DNA of 13,798 nt from RBG-16-66-20 sp049651845 (GTDB taxonomy: Bacteria; Pseudomonadota; Gammaproteobacteria; Burkholderiales; SG8-39). The notes below the pieces were generated by a model that searched no databases, was not told the DNA's origin, and was given only the letters and a program-made list of their open reading frames with translations. Where the stretch lies: contig JBASCW010000162.1 of NCBI GenBank assembly GCA_049651845.1, positions 1 to 13,798 on the forward strand, read 5' to 3'. A program made the position numbers and the translations under genes. Shown here piece after piece: positions 1 through 5,789 of the stretch. The first letter of the stretch is position 1, and every line of letters begins with the position of its first letter.

Positions 1-296
1 GCGCGGCGCCGCCGCGGCGCGCGGCCGCTGCCCGGCGCGCTGACGTTCTCGAACAGCTCGATCACGTCCATCAGCGTCAGGCGCTTGGCGTTGCCGGCGA
101 AACGGTAGCCGCCGCCCACGCCGCGCACCGATTCGACCACGCCGGCGCGCGCCAGGGTGTGCAGCACCTTGGCGAGGTGGTGCGGCGAGATGCCGTACTT
201 GCGCGCGATCGCGCCGGCCGAGAGCTGGCGCTGCGGCTGCGAGGCCGACTCGAGCACGCTGTAGAGGGCAAACAGCGTGTTCTTCTGCAGTTTCAT
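1..296 (-). CDS. Rrf2-family transcriptional regulator, C-terminus cut off by the window edge
   Basis: Reading leftwards from the ATG at 296-294, 98 codons are visible before the window ends. The N-terminus begins MKLQKNTLFALYSVLE, followed by a winged helix-turn-helix with YGISPHHLAKVLHTLARAG at about residues 34-52 and the wing motif VRGVGGGYRF at 57-66; these are hallmarks of Rrf2 proteins (IscR, NsrR, RsrR, CymR). No cysteine occurs in the visible part. The cluster cysteines of Fe-S-type members usually lie just beyond this point, so it cannot be told whether this is an Fe-S sensor. The start codon overlaps the stop of the upstream GNAT gene as ATGA (296-293), so the two are probably translationally coupled. 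It is divergent from the aromatic-acid operon and is a natural candidate to regulate it; the target is inferred. The family call is secure. Confidence 0.88.
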   Translation of the reverse strand, partial: MKLQKNTLFALYSVLESASQPQRQLSAGAIARKYGISPHHLAKVLHTLARAGVVESVRGVGGGYRFAGNAKRLTLMDVIELFENVSAPGSGRAPRRRR

Positions 297-736
297 TTCA
301 AGTCCAGCTCCAGCGGAATGGACGGCGCCGCCATCATTCCCTGGCTGCGGAAGAAGGACAGGATCAACTGATTGTCGCGCTGCAGCAGGGTGCGCACCTT
401 GGTCACGCCCAGGCGCCGGAAGCCCTTGCAGATCGCCCCGAGCAGCCGGCTGCCGACGCCGGCCAGGCGCGCCCCGGGGCGTACGCTGATCGCGAATACC
501 CAGCCGCAGCGCGGCGAGCCGAACTCCCAGTCGCGCATCTCGCCGATCACGAAGCCCTCGATGCGCCCGGCGGCCTCGGCGACCAGGAAAAAGCGCCCGC
601 GGCGCCACCCGCCGCCGTAGCGGCGGTAGATCTCGGCCCAGTAGGCGGGCTTCGGCTGGCGGGTGATCTCCAGGTCGATCGCGGCGACCGCCCGCAGGTC
701 GCCCGCCCGGACGCCGCGCACGCGCGCGGCGCTCAT
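293..736 (-). CDS. Single-domain GNAT-family N-acetyltransferase
   Basis: A 147-residue protein of typical single-GNAT length. The N-terminal VRAGDLRAVAAIDLE (about 9-23) fits strand 1 and helix 1 of the fold. The acetyl-CoA pyrophosphate-binding motif A is visible as RLAGVGSRLL at 90-99 (R-x-x-G-x-G). The start at 736 (MSAARVRGVR) was chosen because the upstream extension of this frame runs antisense through the binding-protein gene and has no family resemblance. The 3' end overlaps the Rrf2 gene by 4 bp. Its pattern of DL...V..ID, a following (E/W)FG segment and then motif A matches both domains of the tandem GNAT at 11731-12732, so the three domains appear homologous. The substrate is unknown. 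A role in acetylating a protein such as the nearby acyl-CoA ligase is inference only. Confidence 0.85.
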   Translation of the reverse strand: MSAARVRGVRAGDLRAVAAIDLEITRQPKPAYWAEIYRRYGGGWRRGRFFLVAEAAGRIEGFVIGEMRDWEFGSPRCGWVFAISVRPGARLAGVGSRLLGAICKGFRRLGVTKVRTLLQRDNQLILSFFRSQGMMAAPSIPLELDLK

Positions 737-751
737 CGGTTGCGTTTTTTC

Positions 752-765
752 TTGAGGCAGATCAA
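752..765. promoter_or_regulatory. Candidate FNR/ANR (Crp-Fnr family) binding site
   Basis: TTGAG-GCAG-ATCAA matches the FNR/ANR consensus TTGAT-N4-ATCAA at 9 of 10 defined positions. It lies in the 111-bp divergent region, 83 bp upstream of the binding-protein ATG and 16 bp upstream of the GNAT start. It is therefore better placed to activate the rightward operon and would more likely block the leftward one. No strong -10 or -35 pair could be assigned; TACTTT at 824-829 is one weak -10 candidate. Anaerobic induction would suit the oxidoreductase encoded downstream. The match is directly seen; function is inferred. Confidence 0.55.
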
Positions 766-835
766 AGTGACTGGCTCCAGAGGGGGTAGGTTCAGCAGCT
801 ATCGACTTAAAGCGGTATCCGAATACTTTAATACG

Positions 836-842
836 AAGGAGG
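836..842 (+). promoter_or_regulatory. Strong Shine-Dalgarno sequence that sets the binding-protein start
   Basis: AAGGAGG lies 5 nt upstream of the ATG at 848. It decides the start against the in-frame TTG at 740, which would add 36 residues in front of a clear signal peptide and has no comparable ribosome binding site. It is one of the strongest ribosome binding sites in the operon, fitting the high expression usual for periplasmic binding proteins. Confidence 0.8.
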
Positions 843-847
843 GGACC

Positions 848-1987
848 ATGCTGCACAAACTGCTGGCCGGGTTGGCCGCGCTGCTCGTCACCGCGGGCGC
901 TGCGGTCGCCCAGGAGCCGATCAAGATCGGCGCTTTCCTCGCCGTCACCGGCGGCGCGGCCTTCCTCGGCGATCCCGAGCAGAAGACGCTCGAGCTGTAC
1001 GTCGAGAAGCTGAACGCGGCCGGCGGCGTGCTCGGGCGCAAGCTGCAGCTGGTGTCCTACGACTCGGCGGGCGACGCGGAGAAGGCGCGCACCTTCGTCA
1101 AGCGGCTCATCGAGCAGGACAAGGTGGACGTGCTGGTCGGCGGCTCGACCACCGGCGAGACCATGGCCGTGGTGCCGCTCGTGGAAGCAGCCGGCGTGCC
1201 GTTCATCTCGCTCGCGGGCGCGGTGGTGATCGTCGAACCGGTCAAGAAGTGGGTGTTCAAGACGCCGCACACCGACCGCATGGCCTGCGAGCGCATCTTC
1301 CTCGACATGCGCTCGCGCGGCATCCAGCGCGTCGGGCTGATCTCGGGCGCCGGCGGCTTCGACAAGTCGATGCGCGCCCAGTGCCTGGGCGTGGCCGCGA
1401 CCTACAGCATTCAGATCGTCGCCGACGAGGCCTACGGCGCCGGCGACACCGACATGACGGCGCAGCTCACCAAGATCAAGAACGCCACGGGCGTGCAGGC
1501 GGTGCTCAACGCCGGATTCGGCGCCGGCCCGGCGATCGTCACCAAGAACTTCAAGCAGCTCGGCATGAGCGTGCCGCTCTACCAGTCGCACGGCGTGGCC
1601 TCCAAGGAGTTCATCAAGCTCGCGGGCGACGCGGCCGAAGGCGTGCGCCTGCCCGCGGCGGCGGTGCTGGTCGCCGAGCAGCTGCCGGCGGACGATAAGC
1701 AGCGGCCGGTGGCGGTCGCCTACAAGAAGGCCTACGAGTCCCGCTACAAGCAGGAGATCTCGACCTTCGGCGGCCACGCGCACGACGGCCTGATGCTCGC
1801 GGTCGAGGCGATGAAGCGGGCGAAGTCCACCGACAAGGCCAAGGTGCGCGACGCGATCGAGAGCACCAAGGGCTACATCGGCACCGGCGGCGTGGTGAAC
1901 ATGACCCCGGCGGACCACATGGGCCTGGACCTCAACCACTTCCGCATGCTCGAGGTGAAGAAGGGCAACTGGGTGCCGGTGCAGTAG
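848..1987 (+). CDS. livK: Periplasmic substrate-binding protein of a LivK-type ABC importer, probably for an aromatic acid
   Basis: A 379-residue type I periplasmic binding protein (Peripla_BP_6 family). Residues 1-21 form a signal peptide (KLL followed by a hydrophobic core, cleavage after AVA), and the mature protein begins QEPIKIGAFLAVTGG. GGSTTGET at 98-105 is the first ligand-binding loop, and FISLAGAV followed by VFKTPHTD (119-143) is typical of members that bind aromatic acids, such as the RPA1789-like group in Rhodopseudomonas; that subgroup is recalled, not searched. C147 and C179 could form a disulfide. First gene of the importer and of the whole operon. livK is used only as the family name: leucine-type amino acids remain possible, but the neighbouring ligase and PadBCD-like genes favour an arylacetate. 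Confidence 0.9.
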   Translation: MLHKLLAGLAALLVTAGAAVAQEPIKIGAFLAVTGGAAFLGDPEQKTLELYVEKLNAAGGVLGRKLQLVSYDSAGDAEKARTFVKRLIEQDKVDVLVGGSTTGETMAVVPLVEAAGVPFISLAGAVVIVEPVKKWVFKTPHTDRMACERIFLDMRSRGIQRVGLISGAGGFDKSMRAQCLGVAATYSIQIVADEAYGAGDTDMTAQLTKIKNATGVQAVLNAGFGAGPAIVTKNFKQLGMSVPLYQSHGVASKEFIKLAGDAAEGVRLPAAAVLVAEQLPADDKQRPVAVAYKKAYESRYKQEISTFGGHAHDGLMLAVEAMKRAKSTDKAKVRDAIESTKGYIGTGGVVNMTPADHMGLDLNHFRMLEVKKGNWVPVQ

Positions 1988-2027
1988 CGCCGGCAGCCTG
2001 AACAGCGCGCATCTTCGTCGCGCGGCG

Positions 2028-2903
2028 ATGAGCGCGCAGCTCGCCCAATACCTGCTCGGCGGCCTCACGGTCGGGGCGATCTACGCGCTGGTGGCGCTCG
2101 GCTTCGCGATCATCTACAACGCGAGCCACGTCATCAATTTCGCGCAGGGCGAGTTCGTGATGATCGGCGGCATGGTCGCGGTCTCGGCCGCCGGCGCGGG
2201 CCTGCCGCTGGCGCTCGCGCTCCCGGCCGCGGTGCTCGCCGCCGTCGCGGTCGGCCTGGCGCTGGAGAAGTTCGCCGTCGAGCCCGCGCGCGGCGCCTCG
2301 GTGGTGACGCTGATCATCATCACCATCGGCGCCTCGATCCTGCTGCGCGGCCTGGCGACGCTGGTGTGGGACAAGAACCTGCACGCGCTCGAGCCCTTCT
2401 CGGGCGAGCAGCCGATCGAACTCGCGGGCGCGACCATCCTGCCGCAGAGCCTGTGGGTGCTGGGCGTCACGTTCGTCATCGTGCTGCTGCTGGGCTGGTT
2501 CTTCAACCGCACGCTGATCGGCAAGGCGATGCTCGCGACCTCGCACAACCCGCTCGCCGCGCGGCTGTGCGGCGTCAACGTGCGCTTCGTGCTGCTGCTG
2601 TCGTTCGGCCTGTCGGCAGCGCTCGGCGCGGTCGCCGGGATCCTGATCGCGCCGATCACGCTGACCTCGTGGGACGTGGGCGTGATGCTGGGGCTCAAGG
2701 GCTTCGCCGCCGCGATCCTCGGCGGGCTGGGCAGCGGCGCCGGCGCGGTGCTGGGCGGACTGCTGCTCGGCATCGCCGAGAGCCTCGGCGCGGGCTACGT
2801 CAGCTCGGCGTACAAGGACGCGATCGCGTTCGTGATCATCCTCGCGGTGCTGTTCTTCATGCCCAGCGGCCTGCTCGGCCGCAAGAGCGCGGAGCGCGTA
2901 TAG
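2028..2903 (+). CDS. livH: ABC importer permease, LivH type
   Basis: A 291-residue inner-membrane protein with about eight hydrophobic segments. The opening YLLGGLTVGAIYALVALGF and the following INFAQGEFVMIGG motif (about residues 35-47) are diagnostic of LivH-family permeases. The cytoplasmic coupling loop falls near GKAMLATSHNPLAARLCGV (about 165-183), the usual contact with the ATPases. It starts 40 nt after the binding-protein stop with no convincing Shine-Dalgarno sequence and ends 2 nt before the livM ATG. It should pair with the LivM-type subunit to form the channel that receives substrate from the binding protein. The family call is secure; the transported compound is inferred from neighbours. 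Confidence 0.92.
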   Translation: MSAQLAQYLLGGLTVGAIYALVALGFAIIYNASHVINFAQGEFVMIGGMVAVSAAGAGLPLALALPAAVLAAVAVGLALEKFAVEPARGASVVTLIIITIGASILLRGLATLVWDKNLHALEPFSGEQPIELAGATILPQSLWVLGVTFVIVLLLGWFFNRTLIGKAMLATSHNPLAARLCGVNVRFVLLLSFGLSAALGAVAGILIAPITLTSWDVGVMLGLKGFAAAILGGLGSGAGAVLGGLLLGIAESLGAGYVSSAYKDAIAFVIILAVLFFMPSGLLGRKSAERV

Positions 2904-2905
2904 CG

Positions 2906-3844
2906 ATGGAGTGGAGGACGCCGCGCACCGGGGGGCTCGCGCTGCTGGCGGCGGTGATCCTGCTGCTGCCGCTCGTCCTCGTGAACAACTACTGGTACGA
3001 GGTCGCGATCCTGGTCGGCATCAACGCCATCGTCTGCGTGGGGCTCAACCTGCTGATCGGCTACGCGGGCCAGATCAGCCTCGGCCACGCCGGGTTCTTC
3101 GGCCTGGGCGCCTACGGCTCGGCGATCCTCAGCGCGCGCTACGGCTGGCCGCCCGCTGCCGCGCTCGCCGCCACCACCGCCGCGGTGGCGTTGCTCGCGC
3201 TCGTCGTGGGCCGCCCGATCCTCAAGCTCAAGGGGCATTACCTCGCCATGGCGACGCTCGGCCTGGGTATCATCATCTCGATCGTGATCGTCACCGAGGA
3301 CCGCCTCACCGGCGGGCCCGACGGCATGAGCGTGCCGGCGTTCACGCTGTTCGGCCTGAGCCTGGCGGGCGAGCGCCTCTGGTACTGGATCGTCGGCGGC
3401 ACGCTGCTCGCCGCGGTATGGGTGGCGCTCAACCTGATCGAATCGCCGGCCGGCCGCGCGCTGCGCGCGCTGCACGGCTCGGAGGTCGGCGCGCAGGTCT
3501 CGGGCGTGGACGCGACGCGCGCCAAAGTCGGCGTGTTCGTGATTTCGGCGGTGTTCGCCTCGCTCGCGGGCAGCATGACGGCCCACTACGCGGGCTTCAT
3601 CACGCCCGGCAAGGTCGGCTTCTTCCACTCCATCGAACTGGTGACCATGGTGGTGTTCGGCGGCATGGCCTCGACTTTCGGCGCGGTGCTGGGCGCGGCC
3701 ACGCTCACGCTGCTGCCGCAGCTGCTCACGGTGCTCAAGGAATACGAGATGGTGGTGTTCGGCGCGGTGATGATCGCCACCATGGTGTTCCTGCCGCGCG
3801 GGTTTCTGCCCAGCCTCGTGATCGCGCTGCGGAAAAGAAAGTGA
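2906..3844 (+). CDS. livM: ABC importer permease, LivM type
   Basis: A 312-residue multi-spanning protein. After two N-terminal hydrophobic segments comes LNLLIGYAGQISLGHAGFFG (about residues 47-66), the diagnostic LivM motif. LKGHYLAMATLGLG (about 108-121) and the loop SPAGRALRALHGSEVGAQVSG (about 182-202), expected to contact the ATPases, are also characteristic. The start at 2906 (MEWRTPRTGG) lies 2 nt after the livH stop; an open extension of the frame back to 2366 lies inside livH and is spurious. The stop overlaps the GTG of the next gene (GTGA, 3841-3844), indicating translational coupling. It forms the second half of the transmembrane channel. Confidence 0.92.
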   Translation: MEWRTPRTGGLALLAAVILLLPLVLVNNYWYEVAILVGINAIVCVGLNLLIGYAGQISLGHAGFFGLGAYGSAILSARYGWPPAAALAATTAAVALLALVVGRPILKLKGHYLAMATLGLGIIISIVIVTEDRLTGGPDGMSVPAFTLFGLSLAGERLWYWIVGGTLLAAVWVALNLIESPAGRALRALHGSEVGAQVSGVDATRAKVGVFVISAVFASLAGSMTAHYAGFITPGKVGFFHSIELVTMVVFGGMASTFGAVLGAATLTLLPQLLTVLKEYEMVVFGAVMIATMVFLPRGFLPSLVIALRKRK

Positions 3845-4620
3845 ACGCGCCGCAACTGCGCGTCACCGCGGTGTCCAAGGCCTTCGGCGGCGTGCTCGCG
3901 GTGGACCAGGTCTCCTTCGACCTCCAGGCGGGCAAGGTGAACTCGATCATCGGCCCCAACGGCGCGGGCAAGACCACGCTGCTCAACCTGCTGACGGGCG
4001 TGTATGCGCCCTCCGGGGGCAGCGTGGCGTTCGAAGGCGCGGACGTCACCGGCCTCGCGCCGCATCGGCTCGCCGCGCGCGGCATGGCGCGCACCTTCCA
4101 GAACCTGCAGATCTTCTTCAACATGAGCGCGCTGGAGAACGTGATGGTCGGCCGGCACATGCGCGAGCGCGCGGGCTGGCTCGCGGCGATGCTGCGCTCC
4201 GGTGCGCTGGCCGCGGGCGAGCGCGAGAGCCGCGCGGAGGCCGCCGAGCTGATGCGCTTCGTCGGCCTGGGCGACTTCCTGGATGCCGACGCCGATGCGA
4301 TGCCCTACGGCGCCCTCAAGCGCCTGGAGATCGCGCGCGCGCTGGGCAGCCGGCCGAAGCTGCTGCTGCTCGACGAGCCCGCGGCGGGCCTCAACCAGAC
4401 CGAGACCCAGGCGATCAACGCGCTCATCGTGCGCCTGGCCGCATCCGGCGTGACCGTGGTGCTGGTCGAGCACAACATGCGCCTGGTGATGGGCGTCTCG
4501 GACCACATCGTGGTGCTCGACTACGGCCGCAAGCTCTGCGAAGGCACGGCCGAACGGGTGCGCAACGATCCCAGGGTGATCGAGGCCTATCTGGGACGCG
4601 CCGAGGCCCCCGCATGCTAG
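3841..4620 (+). CDS. livG: ABC importer ATP-binding protein, LivG type
   Basis: A 259-residue ATPase starting at GTG 3841, overlapping livM by 4 bp. Walker A is GPNGAGKTT at 38-46, the Q-loop Q87 lies in RTFQNLQIF, Walker B LLLLDEP at 174-180 carries the catalytic E179, and the switch histidine is H211 (LVEHN). The LivG-type signature, normally close to YGQQRRLEIARAL, reads YGALKRLEIARAL (156-168), so the usual Gln after YG is Ala. The rest of the site looks intact, so the protein is probably active. It is expected to act as a heterodimer with the LivF-type ATPase under the two permeases. It overlaps the next gene by 7 bp. Confidence 0.92.
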   Translation: MNAPQLRVTAVSKAFGGVLAVDQVSFDLQAGKVNSIIGPNGAGKTTLLNLLTGVYAPSGGSVAFEGADVTGLAPHRLAARGMARTFQNLQIFFNMSALENVMVGRHMRERAGWLAAMLRSGALAAGERESRAEAAELMRFVGLGDFLDADADAMPYGALKRLEIARALGSRPKLLLLDEPAAGLNQTETQAINALIVRLAASGVTVVLVEHNMRLVMGVSDHIVVLDYGRKLCEGTAERVRNDPRVIEAYLGRAEAPAC

Positions 4621-5312
4621 AAGTCAGCGGCCTCGGCAGTCACTACGGGCGCATCCAGGCGCTGACGGGCATCGACCTGAAGGTGGAGAGCGGCGAGCTG
4701 GTGGCGCTGGTCGGCGCGAACGGCGCCGGCAAGAGCACCCTGCTGCGGGCGATTTCCGGGGTGCAGCCCTGTTCCGGAAAGATCGTCTACGACGGCAGGG
4801 ACATCAGCGGCATTCCGGCCGAACGGCGCGTGGGCCTGGGCATCGTGCAGGTGCCCGAGGGCCGGCAGGTGTTCGGCCCGCTCTCCGTGGAAGACAACCT
4901 CAGGCTGGGCGCCTACACGCGCAGCCGCGCCGAGAGCGATGCCGCGCTCGCGCGCGTCTACGCGATGTTCCCCGCGCTCAAGCAGCGCCGCCGCGAGTCG
5001 GCCGGGGTCCTGTCGGGCGGCCAGCAGCAGATGCTCGCGATGGGCCGCGGCCTCATGGCCGGGCCCCGCCTGCTGCTGCTGGACGAGCCCTCGATGGGCC
5101 TTGCGCCACGCCTGGTGGAGGAGGTGTTCGCCCAGGTGCACTGGCTCAAGGAGTCGCGCACCACGATCTTCCTCGTCGACCAGAACGCGCGCGCGGCGCT
5201 CGCCGTCGCCGACCGCGGCTACGTGCTCGAGACCGGCCGCATCGTGCTGGCGGGCTCGGGCCGCGAGCTGCTCGCCAACCCGCAGGTGCAGGCCGCCTAC
5301 CTGGGCCTGTAG
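4614..5312 (+). CDS. livF: ABC importer ATP-binding protein, LivF type
   Basis: A 232-residue ATPase of standard LivF length. Walker A is GANGAGKST at 34-42, the Q-loop segment is QVPEGRQVFGPLSVEDNL at 79-96 (the PEGR...F..L.V..NL pattern of LivF), the signature LSGGQQQM is at 133-140 and Walker B LLLLDEP at 153-159. The switch position reads LVDQN (187-191) where LivF proteins usually have LVEQN. The ATG at 4614 lies inside the last codons of livG. It is the final importer gene; a 57-nt gap then separates it from the enzyme genes, the largest intergenic gap within the operon. Confidence 0.92.
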   Translation: MLEVSGLGSHYGRIQALTGIDLKVESGELVALVGANGAGKSTLLRAISGVQPCSGKIVYDGRDISGIPAERRVGLGIVQVPEGRQVFGPLSVEDNLRLGAYTRSRAESDAALARVYAMFPALKQRRRESAGVLSGGQQQMLAMGRGLMAGPRLLLLDEPSMGLAPRLVEEVFAQVHWLKESRTTIFLVDQNARAALAVADRGYVLETGRIVLAGSGRELLANPQVQAAYLGL

Positions 5313-5322
5313 CGGCACGCTT

Positions 5323-5336
5323 TTAACCCAGATCAA
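5323..5336. promoter_or_regulatory. Weak second FNR-like site in the importer-enzyme gap
   Basis: TTAAC-CCAG-ATCAA matches the FNR consensus at 8 of 10 positions, with one perfect half-site. The 9-mer CAGATCAAA occurs both here (5329-5337) and at the stronger site (758-766). It lies in the 57-nt gap before the thioesterase gene, where an internal promoter could sit. One good half-site is weak evidence, so the call is tentative. Confidence 0.25.
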
Positions 5337-5369
5337 ACCGGCTTCCAACCCCCAATGATGAGATAACGC

Positions 5370-5789
5370 ATGAAACCCACACTCACGGCGGGCATCGCCG
5401 CCAAGCGCAAGTTCCGCATCGACCGCGAGCGCACCATCGATTTCATGGGCGAGCAGGCGCGCGTCTACGCTACCCCGATGCTGGTGCGCGACATCGAAGT
5501 GACCTGCCGCGAATTCCTGCTGCAGCACCTCGACGCGGGCGAGGACTCTGTAGGCACGCGGGTCGAGATCGACCACCTGGCCGCCACGCTGCTCGGCATG
5601 GAAGTCGAAGTCAGCGTGAGCGTGGCGGAACTGAAGGGGCGGGCCGTCACCTTCGCGGTCGAGGCGCACGACGGCCTCGACGCGGTCTGCCGCGGCAAGC
5701 ACATGCGCTTCGTCGTCGACGTGAAGCAGACCGAGGCGCGCCTCGCCGCCAAGGCGCAGAAGGCGCGCGAGCAGGGCAAGCTCGCGTGA
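5370..5789 (+). CDS. FlK-like hot-dog acyl-CoA thioesterase
   Basis: A 139-residue protein of the FlK (fluoroacetyl-CoA thioesterase)-like hot-dog group. Family features are YATPMLV at about 33-39, GTRVEIDHLAATLLGMEV at 62-79 and a C-terminal HMRFVVDV strand. The FlK triad Thr42/Glu50/His76 is matched by T35, E43 and H69 with exactly the same spacings (8 and 26 residues). The start at 5370 is the only sensible one: an ATG at 5355 runs into a stop within three codons. Its stop overlaps the padB GTG (GTGA, 5786-5789), so its synthesis is coupled to the oxidoreductase. The likely substrate is the arylacetyl-CoA or its 2-oxo product, by inference; several FlK-like proteins of unknown role occur in aromatic-acid operons. 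Confidence 0.8.
   Translation: MKPTLTAGIAAKRKFRIDRERTIDFMGEQARVYATPMLVRDIEVTCREFLLQHLDAGEDSVGTRVEIDHLAATLLGMEVEVSVSVAELKGRAVTFAVEAHDGLDAVCRGKHMRFVVDVKQTEARLAAKAQKAREQGKLA

Noticed and set aside
740..847. N-terminal extension of the binding protein to an in-frame TTG.
   Set aside because: It would bury a clear signal peptide and run through the promoter region; the ATG at 848 has an AAGGAGG site at proper spacing.
2005..2023. Short inverted repeat GCGCG/CGCGC between the binding-protein and livH genes, a possible mRNA-stabilising hairpin.
   Set aside because: Five-base GC arms arise readily by chance in DNA of this composition, and there is no T-run or other support.
737..2068. Upstream extension of the minus-strand GNAT frame (591 codons in total) opposite the binding-protein gene.
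   Set aside because: Only the last 147 codons show GNAT similarity; the rest is low-complexity antisense of a gene with a signal peptide and strong ribosome site.
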